Origin: Thermoanaerobacter sp.
GTDB lineage: Bacteria > Bacillota > Thermoanaerobacteria > Thermoanaerobacterales > Thermoanaerobacteraceae
Assembly: GCA_014896455.1 (NCBI GenBank)
Contig: JADBKJ010000012.1
Coordinates: 50,167-114,166 of the forward strand
DNA: 64,000 nucleotides
Direction of reading: 5' to 3'
Part shown: one piece after another, positions 16,945-24,891 of the stretch
Layout of the letters: each line of letters starts with the position of its first letter
Position numbering within the stretch: position 1 is the first letter of the stretch
Position numbers and translations under genes: made by a program
The notes under the pieces: model-generated
Told to the model about the DNA's origin: nothing
Databases searched by the model: none
The model's input: only the letters and a program-made list of their open reading frames with translations

Positions 16945-17373
16945 ATGGGGTATAAAAGTGTATTAATTGAAAGAAGGTTCATGGGAAGATTTCCATACGG
17001 TAAAGACCTTTTAGAAGAAATTAACAAAGTCATCGCCAGTGAAAATATACGTTCTGGTGAAATACGCATAATAGGTGCTGTATCAAAAGCAGTATTTGGC
17101 TACTATGATGCACAAAGCAAAAACTACATATACATATCAAAAGACGAGCACATGGAAATACTAAATGCCATAGGAAATATCTCCGTAAAAGATGGCAAGC
17201 CCTTTGCTCATGTCCACATAACATTAGCAGATAAAAACGGAAACGCTTTTGGCGGCCATTTGATGGAAGGGACAATAATATTTGCTGCAGAATTCGTAAT
17301 AACAGATTACGGTGACAATAATTTGGAAAGAGTTTACGATAAAACAACAGGCCTTCAATTGTGGAATATTTAA
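16945..17373 (+). CDS. PPC-domain (DUF296) DNA-binding protein
   Basis: 142 aa covering one complete PPC/PCC domain. Family marks are the N-terminal RxxxGRFPYGKDLLEEI, SGEIRIIGAVSKAVFGYYD, and the metal-binding histidine block FAHVHITLADKNGNAFGGHLMEG. In plants the domain is fused to AT-hooks; bacterial stand-alone versions are trimers of unknown role, often taken as DNA-binding. AAAGGATGTGG lies upstream of the ATG. It converges on the flavoprotein pair with a shared terminator. Confidence 0.85.
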   Translation: MGYKSVLIERRFMGRFPYGKDLLEEINKVIASENIRSGEIRIIGAVSKAVFGYYDAQSKNYIYISKDEHMEILNAIGNISVKDGKPFAHVHITLADKNGNAFGGHLMEGTIIFAAEFVITDYGDNNLERVYDKTTGLQLWNI

Positions 17374-17402
17374 GGCCCAGTTTAATCACTGGGTCTTGTT
17401 TG
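17374..17402. terminator. Shared terminator, PPC gene and flavoprotein gene
   Basis: The stem GGCCCAGT / ACTGGGTC is followed by TTGTTTG on the plus strand. The flavoprotein stop codon lies inside the hairpin. Confidence 0.65.
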
Positions 17403-18453
17403 TTATTTTTGCAAGAAAATGTAAATATTTTATCACATCTAAATTAGTTTTGTACATCACTCTTTTAACTATAGGATTTCCAATCATTTTTACTATTCTA
17501 TCATAGTCTTCATTTTTTATACTATCCATCATCTTCCTAAAATCTACAAGTTTATCAACTTTATCTGTTATTTTCTTTACTTTTTTTTCATAATCTTCGC
17601 CATGTTTAATTGATTCAGCTGAATAAACCGCACTTTCTACAGCGTTTAAAAGTCCAAATCCTAAAAAAGGACCTAAAAAACCTCCTGCATTTCCTATTAG
17701 ATATATATTGTCTATTTGGTGTCTATCTGTTATACTTATGTCTAATTCCGTCTCAAAAGTTTCTATCATCTCATAATTTAGTTTTTCTTGATACAAAAAG
17801 GTTTGCCACATATTTTCAATCTCTTCTTTTTGCGTATAAGTAGCCACAAGAATTATTGACGCTTTATTTTGACTAAGAGGTACAAGATATGCAAATCCTG
17901 ACCTCGCGTACATTGTGTTAAGCCATAAGTACACAGTATGAGGCTCAAAATCTCCTAAAGCAATTCCTCCTTTGATCCTTGAAGAAACTATATTTTCAAC
18001 TTCTGTAAGTTGTTTTGCTATCATACTATTTCCTGTAGCAACTACCACATAATCATAAGATTTTGCTAATTCCTTGTAATCCGCATTAATATTAAAATTT
18101 ATCTTTGCATTTATTCTTTTTGCCAATTGGTTTTCTACACTTTCTTGCTCTTGACCTCTTTGCACAATATATCCAAGATTTTCTCCCTTAATAACTGTTA
18201 TGTTTTTTGGAGATTTGATAATTATTTTTTTCACTTTGGTCAAAGGTATAATAGAAATTCTAAACTGACTCTCCATAAACTTAAGAGGATCTTTGTAAGG
18301 CCTATTAACAATTTGCAACAGCAATTCTCCAAAAGAATAGAGGCTTCCAATCGTATGCTTCCTTTCATAAATATCACACTGTACACCTAATTTTTCAAGA
18401 ATGTAGGCGCAGCATAAACCTGATACTCCTGCGCCGATTATTGCTACTTTCAT
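17386..18453 (-). CDS. FAD-dependent oxidoreductase, geranylgeranyl-reductase-like (second of tandem pair)
   Basis: 355 aa. The N-terminal Rossmann motif MKVAIIGAGVSGLCCAYILEK binds FAD; the DxxxG-like segment YLIGNAGGFLGPFLGFGLLNA near residue 245 closes the FAD site, and YDYVVVATGNS is the ATG motif. The architecture is that of the geranylgeranyl reductase / p-hydroxybenzoate hydroxylase group, but the substrate is unknown. It starts 3 bases after its paralog (18456-19556), with which it shares architecture throughout, so the pair is a tandem duplication and may act as a heteromer. Confidence 0.75.
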   Translation of the reverse strand: MKVAIIGAGVSGLCCAYILEKLGVQCDIYERKHTIGSLYSFGELLLQIVNRPYKDPLKFMESQFRISIIPLTKVKKIIIKSPKNITVIKGENLGYIVQRGQEQESVENQLAKRINAKINFNINADYKELAKSYDYVVVATGNSMIAKQLTEVENIVSSRIKGGIALGDFEPHTVYLWLNTMYARSGFAYLVPLSQNKASIILVATYTQKEEIENMWQTFLYQEKLNYEMIETFETELDISITDRHQIDNIYLIGNAGGFLGPFLGFGLLNAVESAVYSAESIKHGEDYEKKVKKITDKVDKLVDFRKMMDSIKNEDYDRIVKMIGNPIVKRVMYKTNLDVIKYLHFLAKITNKTQ

Positions 18454-18455
18454 TT

Positions 18456-19556
18456 TTATACCCTCTTTCTATGTTCATAAGACTTATTGTGTAGCTTGTT
18501 TACTGCATATTCCATAAAAAGTGAACCATATTTTATCGCATTGAAATTGGTATTGTAAATAAGTTTTTTCACAGGAGGAAAAGTAAGAATTTTTATAAAC
18601 TTGTCCAACTTATCATTGTCCATAAGGTCTAAAGCTTTTCTAAACTCCAACATTTTTATATTAGCATTTGACAAAAAACTAATTTCTTTTTCAAAGTCAA
18701 TTCCCTCTGCTATGCTTTTAGCAGCTATTGCCCCACTCATAATAGAGTTAAAAGTTCCAAATCCTAAAAAAGGCTCTATCGCCCCTCCTGCATTCCCAAC
18801 AAAAAGCAAGTTTTCATATTGATGTGGAAAACAATTACCTGAACTATGCTGCAAATCCACCATATTAACAATATCTACATTCATTTTCTCTACTTTTAGA
18901 AAGGTATCCCAATAATACTGCAGCTCTTCTTTTGAAATGTAAGGTATAACCATAGCTAAAACAGCTCTTTTTTCATTGTAAGGAATCAAATACACATAGC
19001 CGCTCTTAGTGTATAAAGTATTTATCAACATTATAAGAGTTTTTGTATCAAAATTTCCTAATACATTTGCAACTCTAACCCAGGTCGTCACCAACTCTTG
19101 CCAGCAGCCCAATTCTTTTGGAATTTGCGAACTTCCCGTAGCAATAATGACATAATCGTAATTATTTTTTAACTTTTTATAATCAGCTTCTATATTGAAA
19201 TTAACTGGTATTTCTAACTTATTATACAATTGATTTTCAAGAGAGTTTGCGTCCTGTCCTCTTAAAATCATATACCCAAGATTACTCCCAGTAACAGAAG
19301 CCGTTACAGTTGGCCCCTTCATAACTATTTTGTCAATTGTGTTAATTGGCTTAACCTCTATTCCATAAACATTTTTAAGATGATGAAGCGGATCCTTTAT
19401 AGGCCTATTTATCACTTTTAATAACCCCGCAACATGGTTAAATAATTCGCCTATTTTGCACTTTTTTTCGAAAATATCTGGTGTAATACCATATCTTTGA
19501 AAAGTAATCGCCGCAGCCAGCCCTGAAACACCAGCGCCAATAATAGCCACTTTCAT
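18456..19556 (-). CDS. FAD-dependent oxidoreductase, geranylgeranyl-reductase-like (first of tandem pair)
   Basis: 366 aa paralog of the next gene. It has FAD motif GAGVSGLAAAITFQ, ATG motif YDYVIIATGSS and LLFVGNAGGAIEPFLGFGTFN near residue 245. Both proteins share NRPIKDP/NRPYKDP and NLGYMILRGQ/NLGYIVQRGQ blocks. No membrane helix or ferredoxin domain is visible. Its start lies 1 base past the stop of the small helical protein upstream, so the three form one transcription unit. Possible roles are reduction of an isoprenoid or a specialised flavin reaction; the sequence does not decide. Confidence 0.75.
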   Translation of the reverse strand: MKVAIIGAGVSGLAAAITFQRYGITPDIFEKKCKIGELFNHVAGLLKVINRPIKDPLHHLKNVYGIEVKPINTIDKIVMKGPTVTASVTGSNLGYMILRGQDANSLENQLYNKLEIPVNFNIEADYKKLKNNYDYVIIATGSSQIPKELGCWQELVTTWVRVANVLGNFDTKTLIMLINTLYTKSGYVYLIPYNEKRAVLAMVIPYISKEELQYYWDTFLKVEKMNVDIVNMVDLQHSSGNCFPHQYENLLFVGNAGGAIEPFLGFGTFNSIMSGAIAAKSIAEGIDFEKEISFLSNANIKMLEFRKALDLMDNDKLDKFIKILTFPPVKKLIYNTNFNAIKYGSLFMEYAVNKLHNKSYEHRKRV

Positions 19557-19557
19557 G

Positions 19558-20022
19558 TTAACTCATCTCCGGTGTGTTTAAAACTGTGTTATTTGGAATA
19601 GAAGGTTTCGATTCCAGACTTTCAATCTCTATTTGAAGAATAGAAATAAATCTCATAACATCATCCCTCATTTGAGTAAACAATTGCCTTACATATGGAT
19701 TAGTTATATTTACGACACTTTCGTTGTAAAAAGTCTGAATATTGACTAAATTTTTTAGTAAATCTTGAAGCATGTCTAAAGGCTCTTGAGACATGTTCTT
19801 TTTGGAAAGCGAGCCAATATGCATAGTTTTTTCTGCTTTCTTTATATCCTCTTTGTGGTTTTTGACCATTATTTCAATTTGTTTTAGCAATGCTTTTGTT
19901 TGATTGTCCATCACTTCTTTCCCATATTCTCTCACTTTGTCCAATAATATTTTTTCCAAATTTTGAGCTTCAACAAAAGAATTTAGTATAATCTCTTGTT
20001 GTGCTGTCTTTTTCACAGCCAT
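19558..20022 (-). CDS. Small all-helical protein of unknown function
   Basis: About 154 aa, predicted almost entirely helical, with no membrane segment, Cys cluster or motif I recognise; the pattern of two or three long amphipathic helices resembles ferritin-like or spore-coat-like bundles but without clear metal ligands. It is the first gene of the unit that includes the two flavoproteins, 1 base apart from the next, so it may be an accessory or scaffold for them. The ATG at 20022 follows AGGATGTG closely; a GTG at 20016 is an alternative start. Function unknown. Confidence 0.7.
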   Translation of the reverse strand: MAVKKTAQQEIILNSFVEAQNLEKILLDKVREYGKEVMDNQTKALLKQIEIMVKNHKEDIKKAEKTMHIGSLSKKNMSQEPLDMLQDLLKNLVNIQTFYNESVVNITNPYVRQLFTQMRDDVMRFISILQIEIESLESKPSIPNNTVLNTPEMS

Positions 20023-20082
20023 CACATCCTAAAAAATCATTGTTTTAATTATTATATTTTCACACTGTGACTTTTTATATGC

Positions 20083-20105
20083 AAAAAAAGAGGGTTTCCC
20101 CTCTT
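20083..20105 (-). terminator. Minus-strand terminator following repeat copy B
   Basis: The stem AAGAGGG / CCCTCTT is followed by seven T residues on the minus strand only. No minus-strand gene lies upstream of it except the repeat element, so it appears to end a transcript of copy B. Confidence 0.75.
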
Positions 20106-20363
20106 CAGTTTGTTGACAAAGTCAAAAATTTTTAAAATAGGATATTTTGCATCGTCACTCCGATGTTCCAAAGCGACAAAACTAAACTCGACCTTCGGGT
20201 TCCGGCAGGGTACCGGGCACATTCGACATCCCTGCCTTAGTGCCCGCCTACGCCATCCGTGGCTACGGCCCTGCCTCCACCCTCGGTCTTGTTAAGTTTT
20301 GTTGCCGCTTTGTCACAAGTCGCACCGATTGCAAAATATCCTATTTTCGAAAGTTTGTCTACA
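20106..20363 (-). repeat. GC-rich structured interspersed element, copy B
   Basis: 258-base element, inverted relative to copy A and about 90% identical to it over its full length, including the CAG-TTTGTTGACAAA end and the left-end GTAGACAAAC. The terminal stem reads AAATAGGATATTTTGCA paired with TGCAAAATATCCTATTT; compared with copy A both arms have changed together (GGAGATA/TATCTCC against TAGGATA/TATCCTA), which is direct evidence that pairing is kept. Core substitutions are few. A sense-strand terminator follows immediately. Confidence 0.85.
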
Positions 20364-20447
20364 TTACTATTTTTTCCTCTAATAATTTAATGTATTCAAC
20401 GTTTAAAATAATTCCTCTGTGGAATATTAAGAAAGAGGTGATATTTC

Positions 20448-20984
20448 ATGGGAGATATACAAGAAATAAAGTCTTTGATGGAAGAACTCATAAAAAGCGA
20501 AAAAGATAAAGAAATAGCAAGTAAAAAAATGCAAGAAGTCCTTGAAAAGTCTATATCAGAAATAAAAAGCATACTTTTGGCAATAAAAAAATACATAGGA
20601 GTCGAAAATATAAAGCTTAGAAGTTATAGCGGAAAAACCTTTGAAATAGGAGAAGGTATAATAATCCACGATAAAAGCATAGATGAAAAAATAGTTTTAA
20701 AACCTGACAACATTTTTTATCACTATAAAATAGAAAGTGAGGAATTAATCGCAGTTCCAATCTCCGACCTTGAAATACATAATTACATCACTTATGATGC
20801 GCTTTTTGAAACCGTAAAAAACTCTCTTAAAAAATGTATACAAAAAAACGAAGAAGATATACGCATATACAAAAGTACCATGTTTAAAATAGATAAATAC
20901 AATAAAGAATTAGAAGAAATATTATCCCTTAAAAACTCCATAAAAAACGCAATAAAAGAAGACTCTCCTGAAACTCTGATATGA
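20448..20984 (+). CDS. Hypothetical protein with N-terminal coiled coil
   Basis: 178 aa, not recognised. Residues 1-45 are a charged amphipathic helix (EIKSLMEELIKSEKDKEIA), the middle (50-110) looks like a small beta-rich domain (SYSGKTFEIGEGIIIHDKS), and the C-terminus returns to a Lys/Glu-rich helix. No signal peptide or membrane segment. AGAGGTGAT precedes the ATG. It is a single-gene unit ending in its own terminator; a scaffold or structural role is possible but unsupported. Confidence 0.7.
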   Translation: MGDIQEIKSLMEELIKSEKDKEIASKKMQEVLEKSISEIKSILLAIKKYIGVENIKLRSYSGKTFEIGEGIIIHDKSIDEKIVLKPDNIFYHYKIESEELIAVPISDLEIHNYITYDALFETVKNSLKKCIQKNEEDIRIYKSTMFKIDKYNKELEEILSLKNSIKNAIKEDSPETLI

Positions 20985-21002
20985 AAAGTATCAGAGTTTT
21001 TT
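20972..21002 (+). terminator. Terminator overlapping the 178-aa gene stop
   Basis: Ten-base stem AACTCTGATA / TATCAGAGTT followed by TTTTTT. The stop codon TGA forms part of the loop. Confidence 0.85.
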
Positions 21003-21165
21003 GTAACCTTTTTGTAATAAAAACTTAATAATTTCTTAATAAATTTTAATATTTTCCGTGTTATAGTATTTATAGAGTGTTACAGTTATTTATAGAAATG
21101 TATATAAGCTGAAACCAAAAGCAAGATGAATGCGTCTTTTTATATAGAGAAAGGATGTGGAGAAA

Positions 21166-21903
21166 TTGAAAGGAAAGACATTACAAACTTTATCCTTGAT
21201 GCTTGTATTTATTGCAATGGGTTTCATGATTTCTATGCAATTTAAAACTGTACAAGGCGGCAATATACCTCCTACCTCTATTTCAGCTACAAATTATGCA
21301 AGATTAGAAGAACTTACTCAGCAGCTCAAAAAAGCCCAAGAAGAAAAGGCAAATCTAGAACAGCAATTAGAAGAACTTACTAAAAGATTTAAAGAGTACG
21401 AAGATGCTGCATCAAAAGATGATGCCGCTTTAAAAAATCTACAGCAGGATGTTGAAAAATATAAAATTTTAGCAGGACTTACAGATATGGTAGGCCCAGG
21501 AGTCATAGTAACGGTAAATGACAGCGACTTACAGCCTCGAGATGGCGAAGACCCTAATTTGTACTTAGTCCACGATGAAGATTTATTAAATATTGTAAAT
21601 GAATTGAAAGCGGGTGGTGCTGAAGCAATAGCTATAAATGACCAAAGAATAATTGCAATGTCTGAGATACGATGTGTAGGCCCCACAATAAACATAAACT
21701 CTACAAGGTACGCTCCTCCTTACGTAATAAAAGCAATAGGAGACCCTGACACATTACAAGCAGCCCTTAATTTAAAAGGCGGAATAGTAGATACTTTAAG
21801 ATTTTATGGTATCAAAGTAGATATACAAACTTCTGATAAAATAGTAGTGCCTAAATACAGTAACCCTATTAAATTCTTTTACGCTAAACCTGCAACTCCC
21901 TAA
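21166..21903 (+). CDS. DUF881 family membrane-anchored protein
   Basis: About 245 aa of the DUF881 (YlxW/YlxX-like) family: one N-terminal membrane helix (LQTLSLMLVFIAMGFMISMQF), a coiled coil (residues about 35-95), and the globular DUF881 domain with GPGVIVTVNDS, IVNELKAGGAEAIAINDQRI and a C-terminal KIVVPKY. Relatives lie near division and sporulation genes, but the molecular role is unknown. I chose TTG at 21166 because AAAGGATGTGG stands at the same spacing as before the PPC gene; a GTG at 21157 is too close to it. Confidence 0.85.
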   Translation: MKGKTLQTLSLMLVFIAMGFMISMQFKTVQGGNIPPTSISATNYARLEELTQQLKKAQEEKANLEQQLEELTKRFKEYEDAASKDDAALKNLQQDVEKYKILAGLTDMVGPGVIVTVNDSDLQPRDGEDPNLYLVHDEDLLNIVNELKAGGAEAIAINDQRIIAMSEIRCVGPTININSTRYAPPYVIKAIGDPDTLQAALNLKGGIVDTLRFYGIKVDIQTSDKIVVPKYSNPIKFFYAKPATP

Positions 21904-21925
21904 ACCCTCTTAGCTACTTAATATA

Positions 21926-21968
21926 TTAAAGACAGGTTCTATTCACTAAACCTGTCTTTAATTTTTTT
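21926..21968. terminator. Bidirectional terminator, DUF881 gene and FemAB-like gene
   Basis: Thirteen-base perfect stem TTAAAGACAGGTT / AACCTGTCTTTAA followed by seven T on the plus strand. The stop codon of the minus-strand gene is inside the loop region. Confidence 0.9.
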
Positions 21969-23048
21969 GATAATTTTGTTTTCTGCAATTATATAGTAGC
22001 AGAAAAATTTACCTGCCATTGTGGGCCTTGCCGCCACAAATCGCATATTTCGCTTTTTTAAAGAAGTCCAATTTTTTTTGTACTCTTCATCTCCTCTTAA
22101 AAAGTCAAATATTCTATCTCCTTCTTCAATAGACTGCTTTATAGCAAGGCCTAAAGTTATAGTGCCAACACTTCTTTTGCTATAATCCAAATCATAACCG
22201 CTTATATAATAATACCTTTTACCCCCTACATGATAACTTAAAAGACTAGCAACTGTTTTTCCCCCGTCTTTTAATTCAAAAAGACTCAATTCTCCTTTTG
22301 ATAACATGTCTTTTGCCACATCCTTGTGGAACTCCCTTATCCTCTTAGAATAAAAAGCTCCAGGCATGTACCTTTGTCTCCATCGCCTTTGATGAAGAAC
22401 TATTAAATTATCAATTGCTCTATCTATCGATTCTATATCCTTCACCATTGAAAAACTTCCGTCATATTCCCTAAAAAACCTTCTGATTTCATAATTGAGA
22501 TTCCGTCTAAATTTTACATCTAAACTATTTAAATATTCTTCCCAACTTTGAGGTAATTCCACATAAGGGCATACATCTTGCACATCATAATCGTAATAAA
22601 GGTTACTACCCATTATATAGGGGAAAAACTCACTCTTTTCAGGAATATGTTCCAAATCTAAAACAGTAAACGCATCTATATATCTTTCCAAAAAATTTAC
22701 TAAACTTGTATAAAATTCATTTTCATGTCCTTTTCTCACGATAAAATCAAGATAATCACTATTGTTAGAACCTATAAATTTTATCCTTTTAACCAAAAGT
22801 CCTTTTTCAAAATATGTTATCATAAAAGGCGCAATTCCAATTGGCATATTTTCTTCATAAACAAGTAATACCAACATTTTTTTACCATATCCAAAATGTT
22901 TCCACCAGTTTAACACCCATTCAAAAGTATTAAAAGGATAAATTTCCGCCACATTCTCTAATTCATGCCATATATCCTCTATATCTAAAAGGTCAGAAAC
23001 ATTTGTTATCTTCTCAAAAATTACGTTAGATACTTTTCTTTCATCCAA
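21939..23048 (-). CDS. GNAT-fold acyltransferase of the FemAB/CelD (BioF2-like) type
   Basis: About 369 aa. It matches the PF13480-type fold: IWHELENVAEIYPFNTFEWVL at the N-terminus, a central FRRNLNYEIRRFFREY linker, and the second GNAT half with ASLLSYHVGGKRYYYISGYD and FDFLRGDEEYKKNW. Relatives take part in cell-wall or exopolysaccharide modification, moving an acyl or aminoacyl group. TTG at 23048 follows GGAGGG by 6 bases; longer frames reach into dedA without a ribosome site. It overlaps the end of dedA by 28 bases, so the two are cotranscribed. Confidence 0.75.
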   Translation of the reverse strand: MDERKVSNVIFEKITNVSDLLDIEDIWHELENVAEIYPFNTFEWVLNWWKHFGYGKKMLVLLVYEENMPIGIAPFMITYFEKGLLVKRIKFIGSNNSDYLDFIVRKGHENEFYTSLVNFLERYIDAFTVLDLEHIPEKSEFFPYIMGSNLYYDYDVQDVCPYVELPQSWEEYLNSLDVKFRRNLNYEIRRFFREYDGSFSMVKDIESIDRAIDNLIVLHQRRWRQRYMPGAFYSKRIREFHKDVAKDMLSKGELSLFELKDGGKTVASLLSYHVGGKRYYYISGYDLDYSKRSVGTITLGLAIKQSIEEGDRIFDFLRGDEEYKKNWTSLKKRNMRFVAARPTMAGKFFCYYIIAENKIIKKIKDRFSE

Positions 23049-23641
23049 AGAAGTACCCTCCAAACTATATATAAAAATATCATAAAGCCTATTGTAGAAG
23101 CAAAATATACCCAAGGCGGTTGACTTTTCGCAAAAAAGTCTATTTTAATCAATTGCATAGCAGCAAGATAAGACACTACTGCCCAAAAAGTAGACCATAT
23201 AAAATCAGCAATAGCAGAAAATATCACATACACAGTAAAATTCATACGGGTTATACCTGAAGCCCAAATAGCCGGCGTCCTTGGAAGACCTACAAGCCTA
23301 CCTAATAAAACCGTAAATCCTCCATATTTAGCAAACCATTTATCCATAGCTTCGAGGTCTTTTACTGTTATTTTTAAATATTTACCGTATTTTTCAACAA
23401 CGGGCCTACCTTTATAATAGCCTACCAGATAAGCTATCACATTTCCTGTCACATTTCCTAAAGCAGCGATGACTATAACATAAAAAAGGTTCATATCCCC
23501 TTTTGTGACTAAATACGCTGCCGCAAAAAATAATATTTCTACAGGGCCTGGCATTCCCGTTCCTTCAATCATAAGCCCTATAAAAAGCGCTATGTATCCA
23601 TAAATTATTACTGAATTATAAAGAAAAGATTGTCCTTCCAT
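23021..23641 (-). CDS. DedA family integral membrane protein
   Basis: About 206 aa with about five hydrophobic helices and the DedA (SNARE-associated) signatures EGTGMPGPVEILFFAAAY near residue 25, GNVTGNVIAYLVGY, and GRLVGLPRTPAIWASGI near residue 118. DedA proteins are polyprenyl-phosphate or phospholipid flippases in several bacteria, recycling the undecaprenyl carrier. The ATG at 23641 follows GGATGGTG; an ATG at 23656 is possible but lacks a site. It is coupled to the FemAB-like gene, which suits a cell-envelope function. Confidence 0.88.
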   Translation of the reverse strand: MEGQSFLYNSVIIYGYIALFIGLMIEGTGMPGPVEILFFAAAYLVTKGDMNLFYVIVIAALGNVTGNVIAYLVGYYKGRPVVEKYGKYLKITVKDLEAMDKWFAKYGGFTVLLGRLVGLPRTPAIWASGITRMNFTVYVIFSAIADFIWSTFWAVVSYLAAMQLIKIDFFAKSQPPWVYFASTIGFMIFLYIVWRVLLWMKEKYLT

Positions 23642-23680
23642 GGCCACACCATCCATTATTTTTTAAGTTTATTATAACAC

Positions 23681-23714
23681 AAAAAAATAAAGCAGGGCAA
23701 TTGTCACCCCTGCC
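23681..23714 (-). terminator. Terminator of the glycosyltransferase operon
   Basis: On the minus strand the stem GCAGGG / CCCTGC is followed by TTTATTTTTTTG. It begins in the last codons of the glycosyltransferase gene. Confidence 0.85.
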
Positions 23715-24891
23715 TTGGCGCATTTATTTTTTTATATTTCCCTATTACATCCTTGTACATCTCATAAGTTTTTTTAGCAATGCTTTCCCAACTAAACATC
23801 TCTTCAACACGTTTTCTCCCATTTTCTCCAAACTTTATAGCTAAATCTTTGTTATTTAAAAGTATGTTTATATATTTTGCTAATTCTTCAGGATTGCCCG
23901 GTTCTACAAGGAATCCTGTCTCTTCATTAACTACAATCTCTTTAATTCCTCCTGTAGCACTTGCCACAACAGGAGTTTTACAAGCCATTGCTTCTAAGTT
24001 TATTATGCCAAAAGGCTCATAAACAGAAGGGCATGCAAAAACTTCCGCATTGCTGTATAACTCTATAATTTCTTCTTTTTCCACCATTTTATTTATCCAA
24101 ATAATATTGTCGTAAAGTTTAACTCTTTGCTCTACTTCTTCTAAAACCTCTTGTGTATCCGGAGAACTAGCACATAGTACAACCTTTATATCCCTAGGTA
24201 GATACTTTACTGCATCTATTAAATGAGTAATGCCCTTTTGCCTTGATATTCTTCCTACAAAGAGAATGTATTTATCCTCAATTCCATATTTTTGGCGAGC
24301 AATATTTCTATCTGTTTTCTGGTATTGGTTCAAATCTATGCCGTTATATATAACTTCAACTTTTTCTTCTGGAATATTGTAATACTTCAATATATCTTCT
24401 TTCGAACTTTGTGATACTGCTATAACCCTATCAGCGGCTTCAATTCCTGTTCTTTCCATCCAAGAACTTAATTTATATCCATTACCTAACTGTTCCTCTT
24501 TCCATGGCCTTAAAGGCTCAAGGCTGTGAACTGTAACTACAAGGGGTTTATCATACAATTTTTTAGCTAAAAAGCCCGCCATGAAAGTATACCAGGTATG
24601 GCAGTGTAAAATATCTGAGTCTATCTCATCCTTCACCATTGCCAAATCAATGGAAAAAGGCCCCAAAACTTTCTGATATCTTGGATCTGAATTTTCCTTT
24701 AATTTATCCCACTGTTTATATCCACGGACTTTTAGATTATCAGCCGTATAATCTTGGTCACCAAAGCATCTCACGTCTACTTCCATCAGTTTAGACAGTT
24801 CCCTAACAAGATAATCTACATGAACACCAGCTCCACCGTAAATATTAGGAGGATATTCATTTGTAAACATTGTAACTTTTAACTTATCCAT
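23704..24891 (-). CDS. GT4 glycosyltransferase, actinobacterial glycogen synthase / GlgM-like
   Basis: 395 aa, GT-B fold. It opens with FTNEYPPNIYGGAGVHVDYL (donor loop), has HCHTWYTFMAGFLAKKLYD, VTVHSLEPLRPWKEEQLG and SSWMERTGIEAADRVIAVS, and the C-terminal E-x7-E motif EPFGIINLE. This is the pattern of the 'Corynebacterium-type glycogen synthase' family, which includes GlgM, the ADP-glucose-dependent maltose-1-phosphate synthase, and differs from classic GT5 GlgA. The start overlaps the kinase gene by 8 bases and has a strong GGAGGTAAA. Alternatives are a glycogen or trehalose-type synthase. Confidence 0.8.
   Translation of the reverse strand: MDKLKVTMFTNEYPPNIYGGAGVHVDYLVRELSKLMEVDVRCFGDQDYTADNLKVRGYKQWDKLKENSDPRYQKVLGPFSIDLAMVKDEIDSDILHCHTWYTFMAGFLAKKLYDKPLVVTVHSLEPLRPWKEEQLGNGYKLSSWMERTGIEAADRVIAVSQSSKEDILKYYNIPEEKVEVIYNGIDLNQYQKTDRNIARQKYGIEDKYILFVGRISRQKGITHLIDAVKYLPRDIKVVLCASSPDTQEVLEEVEQRVKLYDNIIWINKMVEKEEIIELYSNAEVFACPSVYEPFGIINLEAMACKTPVVASATGGIKEIVVNEETGFLVEPGNPEELAKYINILLNNKDLAIKFGENGRKRVEEMFSWESIAKKTYEMYKDVIGKYKKINAPRQG

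Noticed and set aside
16129..20363. Composite transposon formed by inverted copies A and B
   Set aside because: No transposase or recombinase gene lies between them, the enclosed genes look native in composition, and no target-site duplication was found by eye.
20110..20509. Open frames of 61 and 89 codons across repeat copy B
   Set aside because: They lie in the GC-rich structured element, use codons unlike the rest of the genome, share no frame with copy A at the protein level and have no ribosome sites. Indels between copies A and B break them.
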